64,000 bases of DNA from Bedellia somnulentella (Eukaryota; Arthropoda; Insecta; Lepidoptera; Bedelliidae), in the NCBI GenBank assembly GCA_963576735.1, contig CAUYWD010000077.1:1-64000 (forward strand). The letters are read 5' to 3'. Below, in pieces: positions 10,564 through 21,801 of the stretch. The notes beneath the pieces were generated by a model. The model did no database searches and had not been told where the DNA came from. It saw nothing but the letters and a program-made list of their open reading frames with translations. A program made the translations under genes and the position numbers. Positions within the stretch are counted from its first letter, which is position 1, and each line of letters opens with the position of its first letter.

Positions 10564-11883
10564 AATTTATTTATTATTTGAGTATATTTGCCATAAATGT
10601 TCGAGAACATTATTATGTTTGCCGTTATCGAAAGCATGAGAAAAGCCTTACCAAATTACCACAAGCGAGGCAAAATTGTTTTTGTGTCAACACCGATTGT
10701 GCGAAGGAGAGACATATAGGGTGCCACGCGCGTTATCTGTCTATAGCGGCCAGTACACAATGGCCAGTGATGGGCCACGATCCGCAATGCACAATTGTAG
10801 GCCACGTTCACTTGGTGTTCACACAATGGCCCTTTGCTCATAACTGCCTGGCAATCCACTTGCGATAGACGTCGAAGTAATTATGGCTGCGACTATTAAT
10901 TTATTATTATTATGTATGTAATTTATTTTTTATGGCGCTATTTATGTTATTTTTACGTCATATAGTGATTATAAATACATATTGCTATAAAATATTTCAA
11001 AAAAGTATAAGTATCTATGAGCGGCCAGTGACGAACTAAACAATGGCCTACTGTGGAAACACCACCGGCCACGCTACGCCACGATTCCTTTGAAGTGTGC
11101 CCGAAAAACCGATAACTTCGCCATTGCGCGCCACGATCGACAATTGTCCGCCATCATGCACCATTGCCCCCTGTACATAGTGGCGATGGCGTGCAGTGGG
11201 CCATCGTCGGCCATTGTGTACAGGCCGCTTATAGGTAGTTGGTCTGAGATTGATACAATTCCGAAAGACATACGTTAGCATTTTTTTTTATTTTGTCATG
11301 GACTTCAGAGCTTAGATCACGTCACACTCCCGACACAGACTACGACAAGACGTTTTTAGTAGGATGTAATTGAGTCTTCACTACGCGCAAGCTTATAACG
11401 TATCTGCCTCTTGTTTTATATTATATCAATGGTTCAAATACGGCGAATACTGCACGCATTTGACGACTGACAAACATAAAATAATTAATGTATGACACTG
11501 ACATTCTGGTATCGGTATATTTTGCTCTTTTTTTCTTATGATTGTCAGCATTTAGAAAAAGAGAAAGCTATATAAATTCGCTTGCCCATTATAATACAAA
11601 ATAACTTAATTTATATAGTACGTATACTTCTTATCCATTAGTATACAGATCAATGAGATTTACACCCATTTGCTTAGACCAACTACCTATAGACAGATAA
11701 CCCGCGTGGCACCCTATATGCCTCTCCTTCGCACAATCGGTGTTGACACAAAAACAATTTTGCGTCGTTTGTGGTAATTTGGTAAGACTTCTCTCATGCT
11801 TTCAATAACGACTATATATAGCGTTACCGAATATATATAGCGAATATCCTCAAATAATAAGTTTACAAATAGATAAATTATGA
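10563..11883. mobile_element. MITE-like element with about 185-base inverted arms
   Basis: The left arm (10563-10744 plus 11233-11247) matches the reverse complement of 11674-11883; shared blocks include GAAAGCATGAG, TTACCAAATTACCACAA, CACCGATTGTGCGAAGGAGA and GGTAGTTGGTCT. The left arm is split by the insertion at 10745-11229. I see no transposase between the arms. The superfamily is unknown. Confidence 0.65.
10745..11229. mobile_element. MITE nested in the left arm of the outer MITE, TAT duplication
   Basis: The termini are AGCGGCC and GGCCGCT; the inverted similarity extends about 35 bases (GTACACAATGGCC). TAT flanks it at 10742-10744 and 11230-11232. A 3-bp TWA-like duplication fits PIF/Harbinger MITEs. 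The interior holds further GGCCA-rich partial repeats (about 11020-11060). Confidence 0.65.
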
Positions 11884-12029
11884 ACTAAAATGCAACACAT
11901 ACCTACTAACAATGACTAATCAATAAATAGACAACAATCACCAGATTTTTGTGTTTTCTTCCCAACAAGTACCACCAAAATCTGTACCATGGCTACGCGG
12001 TGGGAATAAAAACGTAGTTTAATAATAAT

Positions 12030-12235
12030 TACATACATACATATACTCACGGCTTTAAATCAGCCACTTTTAGACAATTGAGTGGGGAAAAGATGGTAAA
12101 GTAAAGGTTTTTGGTGATGGGTCTCCAACCGCATCGCCCAAAAATCCCTTGAAAGCCCCAATACCGTTAGTCGCCTCTTACGTACACCCATCGGTAGAAA
12201 CGGGGTAGTGGTATTCTAAGCTGACACTACACGGC
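12030..12235 (-). mobile_element. RTE-ended SINE-like element with internal deletion
   Basis: Reverse copy missing the segment after the tail (CGGCTTTAAATCAGCCACTT). TAATAATAATT at 12020-12030 and 12247-12257 is a possible target duplication, though low-complexity. Confidence 0.75.
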
Positions 12236-12461
12236 GAAATATAATGTAATAATAATTCTAATAGGGTAATAGATCAATAATATTTTTTTAAAAATAAAAC
12301 AACTCTTTAAATCGAATATTCATTATAATTTTAATACACGTCACCTTAGTCAAATTCAACATAGTTTAAATCAACAATCAAAGTTACTGTCTTTTAAACA
12401 ATATTTTTTTAATTAGATCCGAATACTTTCCTTGTTCATAGTAATTATCTTATTCACATGA

Positions 12462-12710
12462 TGCATTCTCACTTCTATAGCTAAGCTGAACTCGCATTCA
12501 ATCGGTGTTTCTGGAGAGAAGGTACCAATCTATGCTTGCGAACACCTACCTTCTGAAACTAAATTATTGCATGCCGAGGCTCGTCTGGTCGCTAGAAGTA
12601 AGAACTATAAGTTCGTTTGGGTCAAATTTGGAAGAATCTTTGTGAGAAAATGCGAAAACACTAAGGCTATTCACATTAAGAACCAACTATCTTTAAATTT
12701 GATCGTGTAA
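12462..12710 (+). pseudogene. LINE ORF1 C-terminal remnant with FP-like domain
   Basis: The open frame reads HSIGVSGEKVPIYACEHL, NYKFVWVKFGRIFVRK and AIHIKNQLSLNLIV then TAA (12708-12710). This is the C-terminal domain (FP25-like fold name) common in ORF1 of lepidopteran Jockey/CR1 LINEs, where it accompanies coiled coils and probably binds RNA. The sequence begins abruptly, so the copy is 5'-truncated. ORF2 starts 69 bases after the stop. Confidence 0.75.
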
Positions 12711-12779
12711 TGATTAGTAACTAAATTTAATTAGCAGTAGTAGTCACAATCATGTTATTTATTTATATTTTATGTTTAA

Positions 12780-15641
12780 ATGTTGTACATCTTTTATCAA
12801 AACGTAAATAGGATTCGATCTAAAACGCAAGAGGTCTACAAAAATGTTCTAGCAGAAACTTATGACATAATATGCCTTACTGAAACTAATCTTAATAGTA
12901 GTGTTAATAGTCATGAATTGTTCGATAGCCGCTATAATGTCTTCCGCCGTGACCGTGAGTCTTCTAGTAACCATAAAGCGGACGGAGGTGGTTTACTAGT
13001 CGCTGTCGATAAGAAAATTCTTGTAGAAAGGCGAAAATCTTTTGAAACCTGTGCAGAGGATCTCTGGCTAACTGTTCACACTGACTCATGCAAAATAAAT
13101 ATTTGTTTAGTATATTTACCTCCGGATGGTAGTTTCGCAACATCTGAGGTTTTCTTTGAACGTTGTTGTGATATAGTTACTGATTCTGATGAAAGATTTA
13201 TCTTTTTAGGCGATTTTAATATGCCAAATCTAACATGGAGCCAAAAATCTGGGTCAGCGACTCTGTCTCATTTTGCTAAAAGCAAGAATAAAAAGAGTGA
13301 TCTTCTATTAGAGCTTTTGTCCCTAGGAAGTTTAAATCAATATAATCACCTGACAAAATATGATGGAGGCACACTGGATCTTTTTATAAGCAACATATCT
13401 GATATTGACATTTCGAAATGTGCGCCCTTGAGTAGAGAAGATAAGCACCACCCCCCATTCTCAGCAATAATAGGTAGTTTACAGACGCTTTATGTACTAA
13501 ATAATAAAAATAATAAAGTATTAAATTTTAGAAAATGTAATATTGATAAATGCAAAAAATCACTTAAATCTATTGATTGGCAAAAGGAGCTTTCAAGTCC
13601 TGAGGTAAACACGTGCTTAGAAAACTTCTACCATATTCTAAATTTGATCATTGCAGAAAACACGCCATATAAAAAAGACGACACTCACATTTATCCAATT
13701 TGGTTCTCAGATAATTTAAAACGGGCTTTATCGGAGAAACATAAATACCATAGAAAATACAAAAAGTACAAAAATCCCAGAGATTATGACACCTTTTCAA
13801 TGCTACGTTCTCGTGTTAAGAAAATGCTAAGCGACTGTTATGAAGGATTTGTTACCGGAGTGGAGGACTCTCTAAATTCGGGAAATTGCAAGCCTTTTTG
13901 GTCTTTTGTCAAAAGTAAACGATGTACTGCGTCAATACCACAAAATATGCATTATGCCAACAAGAGTTCCAGCAACCCTATCGAGATATGCAATCTTTTC
14001 TCTGACTTTTTTGGTTCAGTTTACGACAGTGTCAGCGGCCAAATAGCTGAGCAATCGAATTACTATGATGACCCTGGTAGGCCTGCCATTCACACTTTAG
14101 TGCTTACTCGCGATGAAATATTATCTAAACTACGAAATCTCAACCCAAATAAAGGACCCGGTCCTGATAAATTGCCATCCCAGTTTATTACATTGTTAGC
14201 TGAAGAGCTCGTCATACCACTGGAAATAATATATAATAAATCATTATCATCAGGCGTGTTCCCCGACCTTTGGAAACGAGCTTATATTATACCTATTCAC
14301 AAATCTGGTCCATGCGATATGTGTGATAATTACCGCCCCATTAGCATTCTATCCTGCCTGGCGAAACTGTTTGAGCTACTGGTCTATAATTACATTTATT
14401 CCCACGTACAACATTTAATAACTGAAAAGCAGCACGGATTTGTAAAGTCAAAATCTACGGTTACCAATCTTCTTGAATATGTTCATTACATACATACCTC
14501 TCTCAACGATAAAACGCCAATCCACAGCATTTATACGGACTTTAAAAAGGCTTTCGATAAGGTAAATCATGGCATACTTGTTCACAAGCTAAAACGGCAA
14601 TTTGGAATTTGTGGTAGTCTTCTTCGGTGGATCTCTGCGTATCTAAGGAACAGATCACAACTTGTTGCTATTAAGGGTTTCTTGTCGGCTCCATTGAGGG
14701 TCACATCTGGCGTCCCGCAGGGAAGCCATTTGGGCCCACTGCTCTTTGTCCTTTTCATTAATGACTTGGTAGAGTGTATAGATTCCGACTGTCTCCTTTA
14801 TGCTGATGATTTGAAAATTTTTCGTCGTATCAAGGACTATAATGACTGTCAATTGCTACAAAATGATTTACAACAGCTTACAAAATGGTGTCAGGAAAAT
14901 CGGATGTATTTGAATACCAGTAAATGTTTTTTAATGCGCTTTTCCACGACCAAATCAGATTATGCCGACTACCCATATAAAATAAATGATGAACGCTTGC
15001 AGAAAGAGGATCAAGTTAAAGACTTGGGGGTTATACTTGACAGGGAACTTTCATTTAGACCACATTATGAGTATCTGATATCCTCATGCAATAAAATGAT
15101 AGGTTTCTTGTCCAGAATCAGTAGAGATTTACGTAATCCACGATCGCTCATTTTGCTTTATTATAGCTTTATACGTAGTAAACTAGAATATTGCGCTGTG
15201 ATCTGGACCCCATTTTACCAGGTGCATATTGACGCTATCGAGAGGGTACAGGCTAGATTTCTCAGGATGCTAACTTATCGCTATGGTCTAAAATATACAC
15301 AACGATCGTACCTAAGCCGGCAGCTACTTTTTAAAGTTAGCACGCTAGAAAACCGTCGAACAGAAATAATGCTCATCACACTCCATAAGATTCTGCACAG
15401 TACACTTTGTACTACATTAGCCTCTACTTTGAATTTAAATATTCCTAACTTCAGACCTCGAGCTGTCAAAAACGTAAACACTTTTAATTTACCTACTTGT
15501 AAAAGCCTAAGAGCTCAGCACGACCCATTCATTCATATGAGACGCCTATATAATAGTTTGAACAATAGACTTGACATTTTTGTGGGTCTCAACCGTTTTA
15601 GATCACAAATAAGAAATATATTTCAAAACAAACGAAAGTAA
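12780..15641 (+). CDS. CR1/Jockey-group LINE ORF2 (endonuclease + reverse transcriptase), intact
   Basis: The 953-codon ORF begins with an APE endonuclease (FYQNVNRIRSK, LTETNL, FLGDFNMP, GTLDLFISN, DKHHPP). The reverse transcriptase follows: NPNKGPGPDKLP, YRPISILSCLAKLFE, DFKKAFDKVNHG, GVPQGSHLGPLLF and YADD at residues 674-677. There are no stops or frameshifts, suggesting recent insertion. The C-terminus RLYNSLNNRLDIF resembles CR1/Jockey-superfamily ORF2 ends; I cannot fix the clade. It is preceded by the end of ORF1 (12462-12710) and followed by a 3' UTR ending in a TAAA repeat. Confidence 0.88.
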   Translation: MLYIFYQNVNRIRSKTQEVYKNVLAETYDIICLTETNLNSSVNSHELFDSRYNVFRRDRESSSNHKADGGGLLVAVDKKILVERRKSFETCAEDLWLTVHTDSCKINICLVYLPPDGSFATSEVFFERCCDIVTDSDERFIFLGDFNMPNLTWSQKSGSATLSHFAKSKNKKSDLLLELLSLGSLNQYNHLTKYDGGTLDLFISNISDIDISKCAPLSREDKHHPPFSAIIGSLQTLYVLNNKNNKVLNFRKCNIDKCKKSLKSIDWQKELSSPEVNTCLENFYHILNLIIAENTPYKKDDTHIYPIWFSDNLKRALSEKHKYHRKYKKYKNPRDYDTFSMLRSRVKKMLSDCYEGFVTGVEDSLNSGNCKPFWSFVKSKRCTASIPQNMHYANKSSSNPIEICNLFSDFFGSVYDSVSGQIAEQSNYYDDPGRPAIHTLVLTRDEILSKLRNLNPNKGPGPDKLPSQFITLLAEELVIPLEIIYNKSLSSGVFPDLWKRAYIIPIHKSGPCDMCDNYRPISILSCLAKLFELLVYNYIYSHVQHLITEKQHGFVKSKSTVTNLLEYVHYIHTSLNDKTPIHSIYTDFKKAFDKVNHGILVHKLKRQFGICGSLLRWISAYLRNRSQLVAIKGFLSAPLRVTSGVPQGSHLGPLLFVLFINDLVECIDSDCLLYADDLKIFRRIKDYNDCQLLQNDLQQLTKWCQENRMYLNTSKCFLMRFSTTKSDYADYPYKINDERLQKEDQVKDLGVILDRELSFRPHYEYLISSCNKMIGFLSRISRDLRNPRSLILLYYSFIRSKLEYCAVIWTPFYQVHIDAIERVQARFLRMLTYRYGLKYTQRSYLSRQLLFKVSTLENRRTEIMLITLHKILHSTLCTTLASTLNLNIPNFRPRAVKNVNTFNLPTCKSLRAQHDPFIHMRRLYNSLNNRLDIFVGLNRFRSQIRNIFQNKRK

Positions 15642-15939
15642 AGTCACAAAATTGAAATTGTCGATACTACTACTCTACTTCCTTAGTTGTTATTTTATTT
15701 TACTTTTATTTTTATTTTACTCCGTCTTGTTAGGTTTTTTCACAATATTATTATTATTAACTAGTGTACTTTATAAATATTTAAGAGTTTAACGTTTACA
15801 CGCATAAATTAAATTACAAAAAAAGCTGTCAACACACAATTAAGGACATTGTAACTAGATTATAAGGCATTAAGCATGTTATTTATCATGTAATGTTTCA
15901 TGTCTGTAGTGTGATGCATATAAATAAATAAATAGGATT

Positions 15940-16910
15940 ATGGAGATTTTGAAGTGGGCAACACCGTTGTTTTTTGTTGTTGTAGGTTATGTCTAGAATT
16001 AAATCAAAAACACAGATAAAACTTATAAATAACAGCTTATCTTTTATTTTAAGTCTAGTAAAGGTTATAGACTGTAAATATATCCCGATTTTTCATTGAT
16101 ACGAACCTGTGAAGTGTCACATCGGGTTCTTTTTTGTGGTTTCGGTTACTGCAGCCCAAAACTTCGCATCAAACCATTTTTACAGCACAAACACATAGAC
16201 AAGGTTTCTGTCCTAAACAAAATCACAACCTACGAGTCCAAAATATGATTTTTTGCACGTATTTGAACAAAATAATCTTAAATCATCAAAGGTAAACAAA
16301 GAGCTTATTATTCTGACGCATTTTCTACAAACTGTCAAGAGTGACAGTTTGTAGAAAACAGGTAACACCGTAAGGGACAAAAAATCACAGTAAGTAAACA
16401 GTCTTTAAGAGTTAGCTATCCTTTTCTTGCTCGTCGTGACGTATTCTTTATCTCTCTAGTTGCGTATGCTCTAAGCCAATTTGAGTAAAACAGATCCCAC
16501 CAAAAACATTTTAAATGTATAAAATGTTAGCCAAGCAAATACAATACAAAAATTTATAATATGTTAACTAAAAGACTTCGCAGACAAAAGGATTGATATC
16601 TGAATGGTTGCCAAGCACTGCAGATAATCCTGAAATACAAAGTAGATAACAAGTTAAATTAAAGTTTTGATTTAACTTTGCTCGTTTCCACATACGAGTT
16701 ATCATGATAATCAACTTATCTGCTAGGTACATTTTAATTTGATTTTGTGGTGAAAACCGAACAGCATGGGGTCACTCGCGCGTATGAGCGCGGCTGGCGC
16801 TCGCTTTGGTACGTTCGCAGATCCCGTCATGCCCCGCCCCTGCCCCTCACCCCGCGCGTCTTGCCCTGTAATCTCCTGTGGCCCCACGCTTGTAGCGACG
16901 TGGTAGCGAC
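15940..16910. other. Intergenic stretch between LINE and MITE array
   Basis: Apart from the 17-bp hairpin at 16321, I see no gene. The last part (16770-16910) becomes GC-rich (GCCCCGCCCCTGCCCCTCAC) without an identifiable promoter or gene. Confidence 0.4.
16321..16358. other. Perfect 17-bp inverted repeat with 4-base loop
   Basis: TTTTCTACAAACTGTCA (16321-16337), loop AGAG, then its exact complement to 16358. It lies in otherwise featureless sequence (15940-16910). It could be the core of a short palindromic element or a transcribed hairpin. Confidence 0.6.
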
Positions 16911-16914
16911 TTAA

Positions 16915-17712
16915 AGTGCTAACAGACGATCGAACATGTACGGCGCGCACCATCGCACTGTGCGGTGCGCTCTAGCCTACAGACGATCGAACACGGCGCG
17001 CACCAGTGTTCGTGGTACGGGCCGTACCAAAAACGAACGTGTGTAGCGTGGTTCGCCGCACATAATTAATATTGGTGCGGGCTGGTTCGAAGCGCTTGCG
17101 GTGCACGGTGCAATGGTGCGCGCCGTACATGTTCGATCGTGTGTAGGCTAGAGCGCACCGCACAGTGCGATGTTGCGCGCCGTACATGTTCGATCGTCTG
17201 TTAGCACTTTAAAAGTGGTAATAGACGATCGAACATGTACGGCGCGCACCAGTGTTCGTGGTACGGGCCGTACCAAAAACGAACGTGTGTAGCGCGGTTC
17301 GCCGTACATAATTATTATTAATATTAGTGCGGGCTGGTTCGAAGCGCTTGCGGTGCACGGTGCGATGGTGCGCGCCGTACATGTTCGATCGTCTGTAGGC
17401 TAGAGCGCACCGCACAGTGCGATGTTGCGCGCCGTACATGTTCGATCGTCTGTTAGCACTTTAAAAGTGGTAATAGACGATCGAACATGTACGGCGCGCA
17501 CCAGTGTTCGTGGTACGGGCCGTACCAAAAACGAACGTGTGTAGCGCGGTTCGCCGTACATAATTATTATTAATATTAGTGCGGGCTGGTTCGAAGCGCT
17601 TGCGGTGCACGGTGCGATGGTGCGCGCCGTACATGTTCGATCGTCTGTAGGCTAGAGCGCACCGCACAGTGCGATGGTGCGCGCCGTACATGTTCGATCG
17701 TCTGTCAGCACT
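16915..17712. mobile_element. Three tandem TTAA-phased MITEs with long inverted ends
   Basis: TTAA occurs at 16911-16914, 17209-17212, 17461-17464 and 17713-17716. Each interval is one element: 16915-17208 (294 bp), 17213-17460 and 17465-17712 (248 bp each, nearly identical). The inverted ends carry GACGATCGAACATGTACGGC and GCGCACCA. The units are GC-rich compared with the flanks. They share no piggyBac CCYT start, so the superfamily is open. Confidence 0.75.
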
Positions 17713-17901
17713 TTAAGTTTAAGTTAGTTTATGTTATTTCATGTATGTAATTATCATTATTACAATCATAAATAGTATTATGTTATTATATATGATTATG
17801 AGCGCTGACATTACACAAAATCAAATCATTTCATTTAATTTCCGTAGGTTTAATGATTAGTAGGTATCTATGTATTATGAAAACGCTATCCGTAATAATA
17901 A

Positions 17902-20900
17902 AGGCGTAGCGTAGGGATGTGACGACCCCACCGCCCTTTGTTGGAATGGCAGGATGACATTTTTAACAGCTTGCCATTCCAGCAATGCAAATAGTCAGCG
18001 CTTGAGTTTGTAGGTGTTGACCGTGTCTACAAACTGGTCTCAGCGCAAAATAGAGCAATAACGGTCTCCCCGGGGCAAGTGAGTGAAACCCCGGGTGAAT
18101 CTTCGCTCATCGTAAAATGGCAGAGAATAGAAACGATGAGCGAATAGGGCCGCTTCCCAGGGGCTATCGCTGGGGCGCGTCTGGAGCTGGGGCTGGACGT
18201 GGCAGCATGCGGTCCACCAGCCGCCGCAGACCGGCCCGACCACCTGGTAGGTCTGCGCGATCACCTCAGCCACCAGATGGCTTGGCATCGGTTGGGACTG
18301 AGGCAACTCAGTCCCAGCAATCGGTGCCCGCCGCTGGTGGAACAAGGCGCCGCATGGCATGGACGGTCGATATGAATAGAAATGCCATGCGGGTCTATCT
18401 TAGGGCCTCGGGTTCAAGAACTGGACGGACGGGTTATCGGGCAGCAATGTACCGCGAATTTCTGCGGCTGGAGCCCAATTTGACCGTCACAGAACAAAAC
18501 CTGGCGGATCGAGTTCGGTACATACAGCGCTCAGAACTTTTTAGCACTACCGAACTCGAACAATTGCGACGCGAGGCTGTTCCCCCGCTAGACGAAGAGC
18601 CACCTTTGCAGGTTCTCCCTCCAGTCCCTGAACGGGAAGTACGGAGGGAGCCAATTGCTAACCTGCCGGATGTGGGTGGTGCGGAAAGCGATTGGGGAAC
18701 AGTCTCCCTGGATTTGGATTTGGTGAGGAGCGCACTCGAAGAGACGATCCTGGAATATCGCCAAGTGCCTCTCGAAAGGAGGCCAAGGCTGCCCCGAGTT
18801 CCTCTCAGCATCAAGGTTCGGGATGTCGTTGAGGCCGTCAATAACATGCTGCCCTCATTTTTAGAGAGCAGCATGGACCTTTGGGATACGGATTCAATTC
18901 TCTTTGGCGCCGCAATGACAGTTTGTCAATTTGTCGGCGTCAGGATGCCGCCAACAAGAGCTGGTGGCTCCCGCCAGGCTGGTAGTACTAGTCCCAGGAC
19001 TAGAACTAGACCGGCCTGGATGAGGCGGATTGAAAGCCGTATCACAAGGGCCAGGGTCCTCATCGGCAAACTGACCAGCTTCAGATCAGGCAACAATAGG
19101 CCGAGGGTGGTGCGCTTCGTCAGGGAGGCATTCCCTGGTGAGAATGTCTTTGACAACTCACCGGAGTTTGCCTGTAGACTGGTGGAGCGCATCGATGATC
19201 TGAAGCAGAAGATCGCTGCTTGGGGTAAGCGAATTAGGCGATATTCTGAAAGGGTAAAGAGGTACCAACAGAATCGTCTCTTCATGAGTGACCAGAAGAA
19301 GTTCTACAGAACTTTGGAGCGTCCCGATGTGGTTTCGACGGGTCAGCTACCGGAAAAAGCCAACGTAGTTGCCTTTTGGCGTGGGCTTTGGTCGCTGCCT
19401 GTTGATCACGAAGAGGGCCGATGGTTCGAGGCGGTCGAGGGAGCGTGCGAGCCCATAGCGCCCATGAACCCCGTCAACATATCCGAGGAGAATGTGGTGG
19501 CTGCGATCCGTAAGGCTCCGAACTGGAAAAGTCCGGGGCCGGACGGATTGCACCATTACTGGTTGAAGGGGTTCACGCGCTATCACGCTACTCTCGCCCG
19601 TCAGTTCCAAAGCGCCCTCGAGAGTAGGACGCTCCCGAACTTCTTAACTACTGGGGTCACTCATTTAGCTCCAAAGAGCGATGCTACCGCGGATCCATCA
19701 CAATACCGCCCCATTACTTGTCTTTGTACAATTTACAAGACCTTGACATCCGTTCTGAGCTCCAAGATTACTCAACACATTGTTGATAACAATGTGATCT
19801 CTGGAGCTCAGAACGGATGTAGGGGCGGTAGTCGTGGTAGCAAGGAGCTGCTCCTCATCGACGCGGTCGTAGGCCAACTGGTCAAACGCAACCGTCGGAA
19901 CTTCTCCGCTGGCTGGATAGACTACAGGAAGGCGTTCGATTCGGTACCTCATACATGGCTCATGAGGGTCCTCGAGCTGTACAAAATTGATAGTACAGTT
20001 CGACACTTCCTCGGGCAGTGTATGGGGTGCTGGAGAACGATCCTGAGTTTAGACGGTCAGCGGATGACGGACGCGGATGACCAAATTGATATAAGGCGAG
20101 GGATTTTCCAGGGCGATTGCCTGAGTCCAGTTTGGTTTTGCTTGGCCCTGAATCCTCTAAGTACACTCTTGGAGAATTCGGGGACGGGCTTTCAGTTTCG
20201 GAGAGGCGGACCACGCTTGCCTCATCTCCTTTACATGGATGACCTGAAGCTTTACGCCCCCATGGCTGACAGATTGGCGGAGCTACTGACGATCACTAAC
20301 GATTTCAGTGGTTCCGTCAAGATGGAGCTCGGGGTCGATAAGTGTGCGGTCATCCATGTTGAGAAGGGGCATGTCGTGCACTCTGATGGTGTCGATGTCG
20401 GCACCAATCATTTGAGGGCACTCTCCGAGGCTGAAACATACCGGTATCTGGGCATGTCACAAACCATCGGTGTGAAGGTGGCAGACGTGAAACAGGGTGT
20501 TTGCGAGGAGTTTTATGAACGCCTGAAAAGTGTGCTTAATAGCTACTTGTCAGGCGTTAATAAGATCCGAGCCATTAACTCCTGGGTCATGCCTGTACTG
20601 ATGTACACATTTGGCGTGCTCAGATGGACTCAGACCGAACTCGACGCTCTGGACAGACGAGTCCGCACGATGATGACCTCTCATCGAATGCATCATCCGA
20701 GGTCGTCGGTTATGAGATTGTATATCCCGCGGAAGTGTGGTGGTCGAGGCCTCTTGAGTGCCAAAACCATGCATAACCGCGAGGTATGCAATCCAGAAAC
20801 AATTTTTTGACGATGACGGATGATAGTATTCGGGGAGAGGTGGTCGCTAGTGATAAAGGACTGACTCCCTTATCGTTGGCCTCACAGGATTGGCGAACCC

Positions 20901-21801
20901 CGGAGGTACTTAGCACCTCTGATCGGGAGTCCGTATGGAAAGAGAAGGAGCTGCACGGGAGGTTTTACAAGGTACTTCACGAACCTTTCGTGGACCGTAA
21001 AGCCTCCCTGCATTGGCTGCGTTTCGGGGACCTCTTTGGGGAAACCGAAGGTTTTGTCTGTGCAATACAAGACCAGGTTATCAAGACGCGGAGCTATCGG
21101 TACCACGGACATCTGTCGAGCATGTGGCCGTCCCGGAGAGTCACTTAGGCATGTTATTTCCGGTTGTTCGGCTCTTGCTAACACTGAGTACTTGCACAGA
21201 CACAACCAAGCAGCCAAAATCCTGCATCAGGAGCTCGCTCTAAAATACGGACTCTTGCAACAGAGGCTGCCGTATTACAAGTATCTGCCGGAGCCAATCC
21301 TAGAAAACGACCGTGCCAAAATCTATTGGGACCGATCCGTTATCACGGACAGGACTATTCTAGCGAATAAGCCTGATATCGTGGTATGGGATCGGTCGCA
21401 GTCGAGGGTATTTCTAGTGGATGTCACTATCCCTCATGACGAGGGTCTCGTGAAAGCCGACACCGAGAAGCGTCGGAAATATCTCGATCTGGCTCACGAG
21501 ATCACCGACATGTGGGGTGTGACTTCGACAGAAATAATCCCAATTGTTTTGTCCGCGAACGGGTTAATTCCAACCAGCCTCGCGACCAACTTGAGGCGGT
21601 TGGATTTCTGTGGCGTGTCGGTTCCAGCACAGATGCAGAAAGCGGTGCTGCTCGATACGGCTCGGATCGTCCGTCGGTTCTTGAACCTGACTCCCTGACC
21701 CCGACCGACTGTGCTCTTGTCGGGGAGTACCGCCTCTCCCATTTAAAATTTATATTTTCTTTTTCGGCCATGGGAGAGGCGAGGAACTAAATGTCATACC
21801 C
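17902..21801 (+). mobile_element. Dong/R4-clade LINE inserted in a TAA repeat
   Basis: The GC-richer unit is bounded by TAATAATAA on the left (17893-17901) and AATAATAATAATT on the right (21802-21814). Dong of Bombyx is known to favour TAA repeats. The 5' UTR (17902-18116) is free of long ORFs. The 3' UTR is about 100 bases. The right-hand repeat seems to be the 3' tail of the Jockey LINE on the minus strand. Confidence 0.78.
18117..21698 (+). pseudogene. Dong/R4-clade LINE ORF: reverse transcriptase plus restriction-like endonuclease, two frameshifts
   Basis: The first segment (18117-20810, 897 codons) has a Myb-like N-terminal motif (MAWTVDMNRNAMRVYLRA, then TEQNLADRVRYI) and a reverse transcriptase: NWKSPGPDGLHHYW, QYRPITCLCTIYKTL, IDYRKAFDSVPH and YMDD at residues 706-709. 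The frame shifts near 20800 into frame 20786-21148 and back near 21080, ending at 21698. The last segment has a CCHC knuckle (CRACGRPGESLRHVISGC) and a PD-D/E-type endonuclease (KPDIVVW, VFLVDVTIPHDEG, EKRRKYLDLAHE). The C-terminal restriction-like endonuclease, no APE domain and YMDD place it in the R4/Dong group. Two single-base-type shifts make this copy inactive. Confidence 0.85.

Larger units (their letters stand above)
12462..15938 (+). mobile_element. 5'-truncated CR1/Jockey-group LINE
   Basis: The unit runs from the ORF1 remnant through ORF2 and about 290 bases of AT-rich 3' UTR to ATAAATAAATAAATA (about 15921-15935). A (TAAA)n tail is typical for these LINEs. No convincing target-site duplication was found. 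Confidence 0.75.

Noticed and set aside
16723..17691. Series of 71-76-codon minus-strand ORFs
   Set aside because: They repeat with the 252-bp MITE unit (divisible by three), so openness is a by-product of the array.
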